From an uncultured Clostridia bacterium (lineage in GTDB: Bacteria; Bacillota; Clostridia; Christensenellales; Borkfalkiaceae), in the NCBI GenBank assembly GCA_947595585.1, contig CANQET010000004.1, positions 62,001 to 126,000 on the forward strand: a DNA stretch of 64,000 nucleotides, in the 5' to 3' direction. Below, one piece after another: positions 8,549-17,685 of the stretch (positions are counted from its first letter, which is position 1; each line of letters starts with the position of its first letter). Made by a program: the position numbers and the translations under genes. The notes under the pieces are model-generated. The model was not told where the DNA came from, did no database searches, and saw only the letters and a program-made list of their open reading frames with translations.

Positions 8549-8809
8549 ATGATCAAGCCAAAACGCGATATCGATTCCGTGAAAAAGACGATCGCGGATT
8601 GCTTCCGCAAGCAAGTGGATGTGACCGTCGATCTCGGCAGAAACAAGGTGATGCGGTTTTGCGGGGAGCTCTCGGGAGTGTACCCCGCCCTCTTCACCGT
8701 CCGACCCAACGAGGAGGGTTTTCTCGGGAAGACTTCCTATTCCTACGCCGAAGTCCTCTGCGGCAGCGTGAAGATAAAGCCCATCAAAGGCCCCACCCTC
8801 GGCAGCTGA
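8549..8809 (+). CDS. veg: Veg family protein
   Basis: 86 residues with the Veg pattern: an N-terminal helix, a basic strand DLGRNKVMRFCGELSGVYPA, VRPNEEGF and SYSYAEVLCGSVKI. In B. subtilis Veg is abundant and stimulates biofilm genes; the biochemical role is unclear. It is divergent from the SipL-like gene, as in several clostridia. A TATAAA box at 8514-8519 may be its -10; no good -35 or ribosome binding site is visible, so the start rests on homology. Confidence 0.88.
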   Translation: MIKPKRDIDSVKKTIADCFRKQVDVTVDLGRNKVMRFCGELSGVYPALFTVRPNEEGFLGKTSYSYAEVLCGSVKIKPIKGPTLGS

Positions 8810-8814
8810 TTTGT

Positions 8815-9060
8815 TGCAAGGGGGGCAGTCCGCCTACCCCATCCGTGAAAGCAAGTACGCAGCCTACCCCCTCCGTGGGAGCCTCTACGCAGTCCGATAC
8901 CCCCCCGTGGGAGTATGTACGAAATCCGCATACCCCCTCCGTGGGAGGGGGATCAAGGGGGTGGGGCGGCGACAAGGCAAATACGAAGTCCGACCCTTGC
9001 TTCCCCTTTTAGGGGAAGTACTCGCGTCAGCGTGGGAAGGGGTTCCAAGTGCTTTCTCTC
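8815..9060. repeat. intergenic repeat mosaic 3
   Basis: Tandem variants of CCCCTCCGTGGGAGC / GTACGCAGTCCGATACC (8835-8933), the palindrome ending GGGGGTGGGGCGGCG (8934-8972) and half of the GGGGAAGTACTCGCGTCAGC module (9008-9045). It lies between convergent genes and holds no gene. Confidence 0.8.
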
Positions 9061-9104
9061 GAACATGGTATAGGAAAATAGCGTGAAAGTCCCTTTTGGG
9101 AAAG

Positions 9105-9144
9105 CCAAACGCCGCCCGCTTCAAAAGAAGCGGGCGGCGTTTGG
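9105..9144. terminator. 18-bp GC-rich hairpin between veg and the lipoprotein gene
   Basis: The perfect arms 9105-9122 and 9127-9144 (AGCGGGCGGCGTTTGG on the 3' side) enclose an AAAA loop. It lies directly after the stop of the minus-strand lipoprotein gene. The T-run is weak (GGCTTTCCC on the minus strand). Confidence 0.6.
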
Positions 9145-9151
9145 AATGCAG

Positions 9152-10357
9152 TTATGCCTCTGCCGTGAGCGCGAGGTATTCCTCATAGGAGACAAGCTCG
9201 GGGTGCAACTTTCCCTTCTTCCAAAGCTTGTTGTCCTTCCATTCATCGCTGTCGAGGATATCATTGGAAGATTCGATCGTCGTGGAATTAAAATAGCGCG
9301 AAGTGGTATCTTTTACGGAGATATCCGAATTATAGTAGAGCGGCTTGCTGTTTGAACCCGAACCGTTGAAACAAAGGCCAAACTCCACGCCGTAGCCGCC
9401 TTTGGACGTATGGGCAATTCCTCCAAAAAGATAATTAAATGAAATTTCTGTATAGATATTGGTGATTTTTCCGCCATCAATTATGCCGCATATACCACCA
9501 ACTCGAACGTTTGAATTGGCCGTACAAGCTATCACTCCGCTACATGCATCGATCGTTCCTCCCTCCACTTTTCCGAATAAACCGCCAACATTATCAAACG
9601 TCAAAGCGGAAAGTGTAGCCTTTGCAGAACAGTAAATCACTTTTGATGCCGAGGAGACTACGCCTATCAAGGCGCCAACATAATCATAACCATACCCCCC
9701 ATCATTCTCTAAGGTTATATTCTCAAGATGACAGTTTTCGATATGGGCACCCATCTTTACCTGTCCCGCTATCCCTGCAAGTGCAGCATTTTCACCCGAT
9801 TTCTTCGATACTATCCTCGAATCCGCAAATTTCAAATTGCGCAAGGCACCACCGCTGATCACGCCGAATAATCCCACACGTTCCACCGAACTTTCACAAA
9901 CAATTTCCGCGCTGTGGATCTTATGATCTTTGCCGTCGAGCGTTCCCGTGAAGGGATCGGTGGGATCGCCCACGGGCTTCAAATCCTCCAGATCGCCGAG
10001 ATTCAGGTCTGCGCCCAAGAGATAGTGCGCGTCGAGATGATTTGCAACGTTCGCCCATTGATACCCCTCGGAAATCACATACGGGTCGTTTTCCGTGCCG
10101 CTGCCGGAGACAAATTCGGGCTTGGGCGCGGGCTTTTCGGTTTGTCCGCCGCTGCTACTGCTCCCGCTCCCGCTACTACTGCTTCCTCCGCTATTCCCGC
10201 TGCTACTGCCGTTGCTGCTCCCGCTACTGCTTCCGCCGCCGCTGCTGCCGCCGTTATAGGAAGGTGGGAAGCCGAATATGCTGCAACCGCAGAGCGTACT
10301 CAGCGCAAAGAGCGCGACAAATAGCACCAAAATGCCATACTTCCATACTTTTTTCAT
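9152..10357 (-). CDS. GLUG-repeat lipoprotein controlled by a divergent XRE gene
   Basis: 401 residues. A lipoprotein signal peptide ends at lipobox LCGC (Cys25). A Gly/Ser-only spacer (about 32-72) would lift the domain away from the membrane. The ectodomain carries about five GLUG-type turns (VGLFGVISGGALRNLKF, VGGLFGKVEGGTIDACS, VGGICGIIDGGKITN), predicting a right-handed beta-helix. The family is linked to adhesion or surface binding; the ligand is unknown. AAAGGAGAAAAACA precedes the ATG. The promoter overlaps two dyad operators shared with the regulator gene at 10449. The same plan recurs at 23580-25561. Confidence 0.82.
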   Translation of the reverse strand: MKKVWKYGILVLFVALFALSTLCGCSIFGFPPSYNGGSSGGGSSSGSSNGSSSGNSGGSSSSGSGSSSSGGQTEKPAPKPEFVSGSGTENDPYVISEGYQWANVANHLDAHYLLGADLNLGDLEDLKPVGDPTDPFTGTLDGKDHKIHSAEIVCESSVERVGLFGVISGGALRNLKFADSRIVSKKSGENAALAGIAGQVKMGAHIENCHLENITLENDGGYGYDYVGALIGVVSSASKVIYCSAKATLSALTFDNVGGLFGKVEGGTIDACSGVIACTANSNVRVGGICGIIDGGKITNIYTEISFNYLFGGIAHTSKGGYGVEFGLCFNGSGSNSKPLYYNSDISVKDTTSRYFNSTTIESSNDILDSDEWKDNKLWKKGKLHPELVSYEEYLALTAEA

Positions 10358-10377
10358 TGTTTTTCTCCTTTTGTTTT

Positions 10378-10431
10378 AACGTTTCAAACGTTATTTTCTC
10401 CATTATACAGTTTCAAACTGTAAAATGTCAA
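10378..10431 (-). promoter_or_regulatory. lipoprotein promoter with two dyad operators
   Basis: On the minus strand: TTGACA (10431-10426), 18-bp spacer, TATAAT (10407-10402). Operator 2 is the perfect 15-bp dyad ACAGTTTCAAACTGT (10407-10421), inside the spacer. Operator 1 is AACGTTTCAAACGTT (10378-10392), just past the start site. Both share the core GTTTCAAAC and their centres are 29 bp apart. TATACA (10405-10410) on the plus strand may serve the regulator, which would then be autoregulated. Confidence 0.8.
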
Positions 10432-10448
10432 GCAAACGGAGATAAAAA

Positions 10449-10655
10449 ATGAAAGAATTATATCCTTTGGCAAAAAATCTGAAAGCCCTTCGTCTGCAAT
10501 ACGGCTACACACAACAATATGTGGCAAACCAAATCGGGATCACTTGCCAATCCTACCAAGCATATGAGTGGGGCGTGACCGTACCCACGCTGCAGAATTT
10601 TATCAAACTTGCGCGGCTCTACGACGTCACGCTCGACGAGCTCATCGAGGAATAA
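10449..10655 (+). CDS. small XRE-family repressor, divergent partner of the GLUG lipoprotein
   Basis: 68 residues, a bare Cro/CI-type helix-turn-helix. Helices 2-3 read TQQYVANQIGITCQSYQAYE, followed by PTLQNFIKLARLYDVTLDELIEE. There is no effector or oligomerisation domain. CGGAG precedes the ATG. It lies 91 bp from the divergent lipoprotein gene with two perfect dyads between them, so it most likely represses that gene and itself (inference). It has the same length and placement as the regulator at 25355. Confidence 0.85.
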   Translation: MKELYPLAKNLKALRLQYGYTQQYVANQIGITCQSYQAYEWGVTVPTLQNFIKLARLYDVTLDELIEE

Positions 10656-10673
10656 CGGGGGACCTGTGTTGTT

Positions 10674-11220
10674 TTTTGTAGTCTGCCCACCCCCCTACCC
10701 CCCTCCAATGGAGGGGGTGGTGATCTGTTCTCCAATGGAGGAGGTAAATACGTCATTTCGCCCCGACCGCAGTTTCTATTTGTTCTACTAAGGTCGGCAC
10801 GAGCCGTTAGGCGAAGTTACGAAGTAGAGAAATCTCAAGGACGAGATTCCTCCTCCCTACGGTCGTCGGAATGACGTACTGAGGGGCTCCATTGGTTACC
10901 ATGTATGCAATTCACGAGCGACAACGGTAACCGTTAAACTGCGGAGAAGCAAGCAAGACAAGGAGAACGAGCATTTCCGACGGGAGTGTACTTTGTCGTA
11001 CACGACCACCCCACGCGCACTTCTAATTCTCTAAGCGCGGCACGAGCCGTTAGGCGAAGTAAGAATCGCATTAGTCTTAGGCTTATATTGGTACTAATAT
11101 TAGAATAAGACTGCGGCGATGTTTCGACTACGCTCAACATGACGTAATTAGAACGAGATTCCTCACCCCCGCTGGGGGTTCGGAATGACGTACTGATACC
11201 CCCCGTCGTATTCTGCCCCT
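10674..11220. repeat. intergenic repeat mosaic 4
   Basis: The palindrome with TCCAATGGAGGGGGT (10683-10720); CATTTCGCCCCGACCGCAGT plus CACGAGCCGTTAGGCGAAGT (10757-10825); a GAAATCTCAAGGACGAGATT...GGAATGACGT unit (10829-10882); copy A of the hairpin element (from 10933, hairpin GTGTAC 10986-10991 / GTACAC 10998-11003); then CTTCTAATTCTCTAAGCGCG (near 11020) and a second GGAATGACGT unit (to 11200). No gene is visible. Confidence 0.8.
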
Positions 11221-11241
11221 TCCCACTCCTAAACAAGCAAG

Positions 11242-11270
11242 AAAAAACCGCACATGAGGTGCGGTTTTTT
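11242..11270. terminator. bidirectional terminator after gyrA
   Basis: The 12-bp stem AAAAAACCGCAC (11242-11253) / GTGCGGTTTTTT (11259-11270) has a 5-nt loop and T-runs on both strands. It lies 43 bases past the gyrA stop. Confidence 0.85.
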
Positions 11271-11313
11271 GTATATGAGGTGCGATTTCGTCTTCCGAAG
11301 GAGCTGCGGGATC

Positions 11314-14028
11314 TTACTTTGAGGTGTCCGTCGAGCCCTCCGAGGTATCCGTGGATCCTTCAGATGTGTCCGTAGATTCAGAAGTATCTATAGATCCCGA
11401 GATATCCGTAGATTCAGAAGCGTCTGTGGGTTCCGAGGGGTCTGCAGCGTCGTCGGAGGAGAGGTCTTCGTCGGCGTCGTCGGCGCCTTCGGCGAGGTCC
11501 TCGGGGGAGAGGTCCGCCGCCGTCTCTTCGGGCGCTTCGACTTCGGCTTCCTCGTCTTTCTCGGTGACGGCGACGGTCGCCACGATGCCCTCACGCACAT
11601 TCATGAGCCGCACGCCGCGGGTCGCCCGCCCGATTTGGGAGATCGCCTCGAGGTGCATGCGGATGATGATGCCCGCCGAGGTCACGAGCATGACGTCGTA
11701 GAGGTCGCTCGCGAGCTTCATATTGACGAGGGCCCCCGTCTTATCGTTGAAGATGCCCGCCTTGATGCCCTTGCCGCCGCGGGTCTGGAGCCTGTAGTCG
11801 GCGGGGTCCGAACGCTTGCCGTAGCCGTTTTCGGAGACGGTGAGGATATCGAAGCCCTCTTTGAGGACGAGCATATCCACGACCTCATCGTCTTTGGAGA
11901 GGGTGATGCCGCGGACGCCCATCGTATCTCTGCCCATCGGGCGGACGTCCGTCTCACGGAAGCGGATGCACTTGCCCGAATGCGATGCGATCATGATCTC
12001 GCTGTCGCCGTCTGCGAATTGCACGGAGATGAGCTCGTCGCCCTCGACGATCTTGATCGCGATCTTGCCGCTCTTCATGATGCGGTCGAATTCGCTCGTC
12101 GCGGTCTTCTTCACGAGGCCGCGCTTGGTCGCCATCACGAGGTACCCCGTGCCGTTTTCGTAGACGGGGAGCACCGCCGCGATCTTCTCGCCCGCGGAGA
12201 GCTGCATGAGGTTGACGATCGCCCTGCCCCGTGCCTGGCGGTTGGCCTCGGGGATCATGTACCCCTTCATGGAGTACACCTTGCCGTAGTTGGTGAAGAA
12301 CAGGATGTTGTGGTGGGTGGAGCAGACGAACATGTTCTCGATGAAGTCGTCTTCCTTGGTCTTATGCCCCGTAACGCCCACGCCGCCGCGGTTCTGTGCG
12401 CGATACTCGGCGAGCGGGATGCGCTTGATGTAGCCGCCGTGGGTGAGGGAGATGACGACGTCCTCTTCGTCGATGAGGTCTTCGTCCTCGATGTCGCCGT
12501 AGTCCACGGAGATCTCCGTCTTGCGCTCGGAGGGATATTTTTCCTTGATCGCGATGAGGTCGCTGCGGATGATGGCGAGCACGCGGCTCTCGTTGGCGAG
12601 GATATCCTTGAGGTCGGCGATCGTCGCATGGAGGGCGTCGAGCTCTTCCTTGAGCTTTTCGACTTCGAGCGCGGTGAGGCGCTGAAGACGCATTTCGAGG
12701 ATGGCATTGGCCTGTTTTTCGGAGAGTTCGAAGGCCGCCGTGAGCTTCTGCGTGGCGTCGTTTTTATCCCGCGATTCCTTGATGATGCGGATGACTTCAT
12801 CGATGTTGGCGAGGGCGACGACGAGCCCTTCGACGATATGCGCCCGCTCTTCCGTCTTGTTGAGGTCGTAGCGGGTCCGCCGCACGATGACTTCCTTCTG
12901 ATGACGGAGGTAGTAATCGAGGATGTCGCGGATGGTAAGATACTTGGGCTCGGTGCCGTTCTCGACGAGGGCGAGGAGGATGATGCCGTCCGAGACCTGA
13001 AGATTGGTGTGCTTATAGAGGGTGTTGAGGACGACTTGCGCGTTGGCATCTTTCTTGCATTCGATGACGATGCGCATGCCCTCTCTGCCCGATTCGTCGC
13101 GGATGTCCGCGATGCCTTCGATGCGCTTATCCTTCACCATGTCGGCGATCGAGACGATGAGCTGCGCCTTGTTGACCTGATAGGGGATCTCGGTGACGAT
13201 GATGCGGGAGCGCACGTTGGCGCCCGTGCCGTGTTCCTCGATCTCGCACTTGGATCGGATGACGATGTTGCCCTGCCCCGTTCTATAGGCCTTGCGGATG
13301 CCGCTTCTGCCCATGATGACGCCGCCCGTCGGGAAATCGGGGGCGGGGATGTATTCCATGAGTTCATCGACGGTGATCTCGGGGTTATCGATCATGGCGA
13401 TCGTGCCGTCGATGACTTCGGCGAGGTTATGCGGCGGGATGTTGGTCGCCATCCCTACGGCGATGCCGTCGGACCCGTTCACGAGAAGATTGGGAAAACG
13501 GGCGGGGAGCACCGCAGGCTCCATCTCGATGCCGTCGAAATTGGGGAAGAAGTCTACCGTCTCCTTATCGAGGTCGCGGAGCATCTCGGCGGCGAGCTTG
13601 GTGAGGCGTGCCTCGGTATAACGCATGGCCGCGGGGGGATCGCCGTCGACAGAGCCGAAGTTGCCGTGGCCGTCGACGAGGGGGAAGTTGATGGAGAAAT
13701 CCTGCGCGAGACGGACGAGGGCATCGTAGACCGAACTGTCGCCGTGCGGGTGGAATTTACCCATGACGTCACCCACGATACGGGCGCACTTACGGTAGGC
13801 CTTATCGTTGTAGAGCCCCATCTCGTGCATGGCATAGAGGATGCGGCGATGCACGGGCTTCAAGCCGTCGCGCACATCGGGGATGGCACGGGACTTGTTG
13901 ACCGCCATCGCGTAGGCAATGAAAGAACGCTTGAGCTCGTCGTCGACTTCGACGTCGAGCACCTTGGTCATTGCCAGCGTTTTTTTGAATTCTTCTGTGA
14001 GCTCGGGGCTCGTCTCACGTTTTGCCAT
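11314..14028 (-). CDS. gyrA: DNA gyrase subunit A with an acidic Ser/Thr/Asp tail
   Basis: 904 residues. The catalytic Tyr137 sits in RYTEARL. The quinolone region [17 protein letters not shown] keeps Ser98 and Asp102 (E. coli 83 and 87), the sensitive state. The C-terminal wrapping domain carries the GyrA box as QTRGGKG, with Thr for the common Arg. From about residue 827 a 78-residue acidic tail rich in D, E, S, T ends in repeats of TDTSEGS; most GyrA proteins stop near 820-ish. The subunit cuts and rejoins DNA to add negative supercoils with GyrB. AAGGAG precedes the ATG. gyrB lies upstream, parted by about 590 bp of repeats. Confidence 0.97.
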   Translation of the reverse strand: MAKRETSPELTEEFKKTLAMTKVLDVEVDDELKRSFIAYAMAVNKSRAIPDVRDGLKPVHRRILYAMHEMGLYNDKAYRKCARIVGDVMGKFHPHGDSSVYDALVRLAQDFSINFPLVDGHGNFGSVDGDPPAAMRYTEARLTKLAAEMLRDLDKETVDFFPNFDGIEMEPAVLPARFPNLLVNGSDGIAVGMATNIPPHNLAEVIDGTIAMIDNPEITVDELMEYIPAPDFPTGGVIMGRSGIRKAYRTGQGNIVIRSKCEIEEHGTGANVRSRIIVTEIPYQVNKAQLIVSIADMVKDKRIEGIADIRDESGREGMRIVIECKKDANAQVVLNTLYKHTNLQVSDGIILLALVENGTEPKYLTIRDILDYYLRHQKEVIVRRTRYDLNKTEERAHIVEGLVVALANIDEVIRIIKESRDKNDATQKLTAAFELSEKQANAILEMRLQRLTALEVEKLKEELDALHATIADLKDILANESRVLAIIRSDLIAIKEKYPSERKTEISVDYGDIEDEDLIDEEDVVISLTHGGYIKRIPLAEYRAQNRGGVGVTGHKTKEDDFIENMFVCSTHHNILFFTNYGKVYSMKGYMIPEANRQARGRAIVNLMQLSAGEKIAAVLPVYENGTGYLVMATKRGLVKKTATSEFDRIMKSGKIAIKIVEGDELISVQFADGDSEIMIASHSGKCIRFRETDVRPMGRDTMGVRGITLSKDDEVVDMLVLKEGFDILTVSENGYGKRSDPADYRLQTRGGKGIKAGIFNDKTGALVNMKLASDLYDVMLVTSAGIIIRMHLEAISQIGRATRGVRLMNVREGIVATVAVTEKDEEAEVEAPEETAADLSPEDLAEGADDADEDLSSDDAADPSEPTDASESTDISGSIDTSESTDTSEGSTDTSEGSTDTSK

Positions 14029-14089
14029 ATCTTACTCCTTGATGATTTTCAGGCTTTGTTGAAAGGAAGGGGGCGCTCATGATGCGCCT

Positions 14090-14600
14090 TGTTGGTCTCC
14101 TGCCCACCCCCCTACCCCCCTCCGATGGAGGGGGTGATGCTTTGTTCTCCGATGGAGGGGGTATGTGATCTGTTCTCCGTTGGAGGGGGTGGTGCACGGG
14201 ATGAGCCGTGGCGTGGCGGCACACGAAATAAACGACATGGGTACCCCGCATTTGCACGGATAACCTGCCCTCATCCCGAACGAAGCGTAGCGAAGTGAGC
14301 GGATCTTAAAGATACACTCGCTACGCTCGGTATGAGGTCGCTTGGGAGCGGCCTTGCCGATTGCCCCGACAACGGGTTACGTCAAACTGCGGAGAAGCGA
14401 CAACGGGTTACGTCAAACTGCGGAGAAGCGACAATGGGTACCGTCAAACTGCAAAGTTGCAAGTAAGACAAGGAATGCGAGGCTTTTCGCAGGGAGCGTA
14501 CTTTAGACGTACGTGACCAAGAAAAACGCAGCATGACGCAGTATTACGCAGCAAATTTGCAGTTTGTAAGTTCAAAGCGAGTAGTATTGCGCAGCTTATC
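14090..14600. repeat. intergenic repeat mosaic 5, between gyrB and gyrA
   Basis: The palindrome (14103-14137) is followed by two short TCCGATGGAGGGGGT-like copies (to 14190), then the CGAACGAAGCGTAGCGAAGT module (14277-14335). GGTTACGTCAAACTGCGGAG units are repeated three times with 34-bp spacing (14375-14450). Copy B of the 122-bp hairpin element is at 14445-14566. Confidence 0.85.
14445..14566. repeat. 122-bp hairpin element, copy B
   Basis: Inverted ends CAAACTGCAAAGTTGC (14445-14460) and GCAAATTTGCAGTTTG (14551-14566) flank a central hairpin GCGTAC (14496-14501) / GTACGT (14509-14514). It is nearly identical to 63229-63350 and related to copies near 10986, 31925 and 55421. It encodes no transposase. 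Confidence 0.8.
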
Positions 14601-14618
14601 CGCAGTTCGTTTGGACAA

Positions 14619-16535
14619 TCAAATATCCAAGTCCGTGACAAGGGTCGCGTTTTCTTCTATAAACTGCCGCCGCAGCGCCGGGCTCTCCCCCATCAGGATG
14701 CCGAACATCTTATCGGCCTCCACGGCGTCTTGCATGGAGACCTTGATGAGCGTACGCGTCGCAGGGTTCATCGTCGTCTCCCAGAGCTGTTCAGTCGACA
14801 TTTCGCCGAGGCCCTTGTAGCGCTGGTATTCCACTTTGTTGTTGTTCGCGGCGTCGAAGAGTACCTTCTCTTCCTCCGAATAGAGGTAGACGTCCTCCAT
14901 CTTCCCCTTCACGGTCGCCTTATAGAGCGGCGGCTTTGCGGAGTACACATGCCCGTGCTCGATGAGGGGGCGCATGTAGCGGAAGAGGAAGGTGAGAAGC
15001 AGGATACGGATATGGGCGCCGTCGACATCGGCATCGGTCATGGAGATGATGCGGTCGTAGCGGAGCTTGCTCTCGTCGAAGTCATCCAAGATGCCGCAGC
15101 CGAAGGCGGTGATCATCGCCTTGATCTCGGCGTTCTCGAGGGCACGGTTGAGGCGGACCTTCTCGACATTTAAGATCTTGCCGCGGAGGGGAAGAATGGC
15201 CTGGAAGCGCCTGTCTCTGCCCTGCTTGGCCGTGCCGCCTGCCGAGTCGCCCTCGACGATGTAGATCTCGCAGAGTTCGGGGCGTTTATCCGAACAGTCG
15301 GCGAGTTTCCCGGGGAGCGTCGTCGATTCGAGGATGCCCTTGCGGCGGGTGAGCTCCCTGGCGCTGCGGGCGGCGTCGCGTGCCTTCTGCGCCGTGATAC
15401 AGCGGAGGACGAGCTCCCGCGTCTCGGAGGGGTGTTCCTCGAGGTATTCGCCGAATTTCTCGGCGACGACTTTATTGACGAACGGGCGGATGAAGGAGTT
15501 GTTGAGCTTATCCTTGGTCTGGGATTCGAACTGCGCATCCTCGAGTTTGACGGAGACGACGGCCGTGATGCCCTCGCGCACGTCTTCGCCCGTGAGCTTA
15601 TCCGAATCCTTTAAGATGTTGAGCTTTCTGCCCGCATCGTTGATGACTTTGGTGAGGGCGAGCTTCAGGCCCTCGACGTGGGTGCCGCCGTCGATCGTGT
15701 TGACGTTGTTGGCATAGGAATAGACGACTTCGTTGTAGCTCTCGTTGTATTGCAAGGCGACTTCGCAGACCGTCGTCCCCTCTTGCGCCTCGAAGTACAG
15801 GGGCTGCTCGAAGAGGGTCTCCTGCCCCTTGTTGAGCTCCTCTACGAGCTCGCGGATGCCGCCCTCGTAGAAGAAGCGGTCCTTCTTCTCCTTGCCTTCA
15901 CGCTTATCTTCGAGGTTGATCTCGAGGCCCTTGTTGAGGAAGGCAAGCTCCTTGAGGCGTACTTTGAGCATGTCGTATTTGAAGACGATGGTCTCGAAGA
16001 TCTCGCTGTCGGGGAAGAAGGTGACCTTGGTGCCCGTCTTATCGGTATCGCCGACGATCGCGAGCTCCCGCTGGGGCACGCCGCGGTTGTAGACCTGCTT
16101 ATAGATGTGCCCGTTTTGGTAGACTTCGACCTCGAGCCATTCGGAGAGAGCGTTCACGGCCTTCACGCCGACGCCGTGCAGCCCCGAGGAGACCTTATAC
16201 CCCGAGTCCCCGCCGAACTTGCCGCCCGCGTTGACTTTGGTGAAGACGACTTCCACCGTCGAGATGCCCTCCTTGGGGTGGATCTCGGTGGGGATGCCGC
16301 GGCCGTTATCGACGACCGTGCAGCTGCCGTCGGGATTGACCGTGACGTCTACGCGGTCGCAGTAGCCCGCGAGAGCTTCGTCGATGGAGTTATCGACGAC
16401 TTCGTGCACGAGATGATGCAGCCCCTTTTCATCGGTCGAGCTGATGTACATCCCGGGGCGCTTGCGGATATGTTCGAGCCCGTCGAGCACCTGGATCTGT
16501 TCCGCACCGTAGGCGGTTTCCACTTTTTCCGGCAT
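14619..16535 (-). CDS. gyrB: DNA gyrase subunit B
   Basis: 638 residues, the same length as B. subtilis GyrB. The GHKL ATPase motifs are present (EVVDNSIDEA, VDNGRGIP, GLHGVGVKAVNALS), then the transducer and a TOPRIM domain with EGDSAGG and DADVDGAHI. The C-terminal QRYKGLGEM motif contacts GyrA. It powers supercoiling by ATP hydrolysis. GGAGG precedes the ATG. Its promoter (16613-16641) is followed by a 22-bp alternating purine-pyrimidine tract in the leader. Confidence 0.97.
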   Translation of the reverse strand: MPEKVETAYGAEQIQVLDGLEHIRKRPGMYISSTDEKGLHHLVHEVVDNSIDEALAGYCDRVDVTVNPDGSCTVVDNGRGIPTEIHPKEGISTVEVVFTKVNAGGKFGGDSGYKVSSGLHGVGVKAVNALSEWLEVEVYQNGHIYKQVYNRGVPQRELAIVGDTDKTGTKVTFFPDSEIFETIVFKYDMLKVRLKELAFLNKGLEINLEDKREGKEKKDRFFYEGGIRELVEELNKGQETLFEQPLYFEAQEGTTVCEVALQYNESYNEVVYSYANNVNTIDGGTHVEGLKLALTKVINDAGRKLNILKDSDKLTGEDVREGITAVVSVKLEDAQFESQTKDKLNNSFIRPFVNKVVAEKFGEYLEEHPSETRELVLRCITAQKARDAARSARELTRRKGILESTTLPGKLADCSDKRPELCEIYIVEGDSAGGTAKQGRDRRFQAILPLRGKILNVEKVRLNRALENAEIKAMITAFGCGILDDFDESKLRYDRIISMTDADVDGAHIRILLLTFLFRYMRPLIEHGHVYSAKPPLYKATVKGKMEDVYLYSEEEKVLFDAANNNKVEYQRYKGLGEMSTEQLWETTMNPATRTLIKVSMQDAVEADKMFGILMGESPALRRQFIEENATLVTDLDI

Positions 16536-16580
16536 AAGTCCTCCAAAATATAACTTACTTATCTGCTATATATACTATAT

Positions 16581-16602
16581 TGCGTATGCGCGCACGCGCG
16601 CG
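16581..16602. other. 22-bp perfect alternating purine-pyrimidine (Z-DNA-prone) tract in the gyrB leader
   Basis: The bases alternate pyrimidine/purine without a break, mostly CG/GC steps with one TA and one CA step. The tract falls at roughly +4 to +25 of the predicted gyrB transcript. Such tracts flip to the Z form under negative supercoiling. Confidence 0.7.
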
Positions 16603-16612
16603 AGACAAAGTT

Positions 16613-16641
16613 ATTATAGCATGCAAAACAAAAATTGTAAA
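16613..16641 (-). promoter_or_regulatory. sigma-A promoter of gyrB
   Basis: On the minus strand TTTACA (16641-16636), 17-bp spacer, and an extended TGCTATAAT ending at 16613. The leader is about 70 nt. Confidence 0.8.
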
Positions 16642-16661
16642 CTGTTTCCACCGAAAATTCA

Positions 16662-16719
16662 CAAAAAAAAGAAGATCTGCCTACAAAAAGGCGGCTTTTG
16701 CCCTTTGCGTGCAGATCTT
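16662..16719 (-). terminator. intrinsic terminator after the spoVT-spoVB-mazG-dus cluster
   Basis: On the minus strand, AAGATCTGC (16719-16711) pairs with GCAGATCTT (16680-16672), with an inner AAAGCC/GGCGGC-type helix, followed by CTTTTTTTT. Confidence 0.8.
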
Positions 16720-16740
16720 GAGCGGCTTCGGCGGAATATT

Positions 16741-17685
16741 TCACTTCCCGGCTTGCGGGAGATATCGTGCGGCGAGCGAGGCGACTTCCTCCGTCGTCTC
16801 TGCCGCGAAGAATTTCCGCTTGCAGGCCGCTGCCCCGGGGAGCCCTTTGATATAGAAGACGGCCATCTTCCGCATGTAGACGAGGGCAAAGCGTTCGCCG
16901 TACAGCGCTTTGGTCTCCTCGAGCTGGCGGAGGAAGAGCTCCGAAAGCGGCGGAATCTCCCGCTGCGTGAGGTCGGCGAACACATGCGGGCGGTAGAGCG
17001 CGGCACGGGCGATCATGAAGGCGTCTGCCCCCGTACGCTCGTAGGTCTTCTTGAGGTCCTTGTCGTTCCAGATGCCGCCGTTGGCGACGACGGGGATCTT
17101 CACGGCCGCCTTCGCCGCGGCGATCTCGGCAAAATCGCAGGGACCTGCATAGATCTTTTCCCGTGTTCTGCCGTGGACGGTGATCATACACGCCCCCGCA
17201 CCCTCGCAGAGTTTGGCGAATTCCGCCGTCTTTTTCCGCGTCTCCTCCACCCCCGTGCGAAACTTCACCGAGATGCGCTTGCCGCTCTTCACGCAGGAAG
17301 AGATGACGCGCTCCGCGAGGGGAAAATTCTCCATGAGGGCGCTCCCCTCTCCGTTTTTTACGATCTTGGGCATGGGACAGCCCATGTTGATATCGATGAG
17401 GTCGAAGGGGGCAAGCGCCTCGCTCTCGCAGGCTTCGCGCATGATCTCGGGGTCGCAGCCGAAGATCTGGGCGGCCTTGGGGGTCTCTTCCCCCGTGAGA
17501 AGCAAATTCTTCGTCTCCTCGTTGCCGTAGTGCAGTCCCTTCGCGCTGACCATCTCGGTGAAGGTAAGCCCCGCCCCGAGCGCGATGCACATCTTGCGGA
17601 AGGGCAGGTTGGTATATCCCGCCATGGGGGCGAGAAAGAGGTTGTTGGGGCATACCATGCCCGCGATCTCAATCGGGTGTAACAT
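16741..17685 (-). CDS. dus: tRNA-dihydrouridine synthase (DusB-like)
   Basis: 314 residues. An FMN-binding TIM barrel with LAPMAGYTNLPFR at the N-terminus, the catalytic-cysteine motif NMGCPMPKIVKNGEGSAL, TVHGRTREK and ANGGIWND. It reduces uridines in the D-loop of tRNAs with NADPH. I took the ATG at 17685 because it starts the conserved HPIEIAGM segment; it overlaps the mazG stop by 17 bases, so translation is coupled. A longer form from 17754 would lie wholly inside mazG. It is the last gene of the cluster, before a terminator. Confidence 0.9.
   Translation of the reverse strand: MLHPIEIAGMVCPNNLFLAPMAGYTNLPFRKMCIALGAGLTFTEMVSAKGLHYGNEETKNLLLTGEETPKAAQIFGCDPEIMREACESEALAPFDLIDINMGCPMPKIVKNGEGSALMENFPLAERVISSCVKSGKRISVKFRTGVEETRKKTAEFAKLCEGAGACMITVHGRTREKIYAGPCDFAEIAAAKAAVKIPVVANGGIWNDKDLKKTYERTGADAFMIARAALYRPHVFADLTQREIPPLSELFLRQLEETKALYGERFALVYMRKMAVFYIKGLPGAAACKRKFFAAETTEEVASLAARYLPQAGK

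Noticed and set aside
11635..14082. Very long open frame antisense to gyrA (also antisense to pnp at 43596-45887, uvrA at 51741-53918 and the 20335-22290 region)
   Set aside because: These mirror the GC-rich third codon positions of the real genes; the translations are low-complexity, rich in Asp/Arg/Gly, and lack domains and ribosome binding sites.
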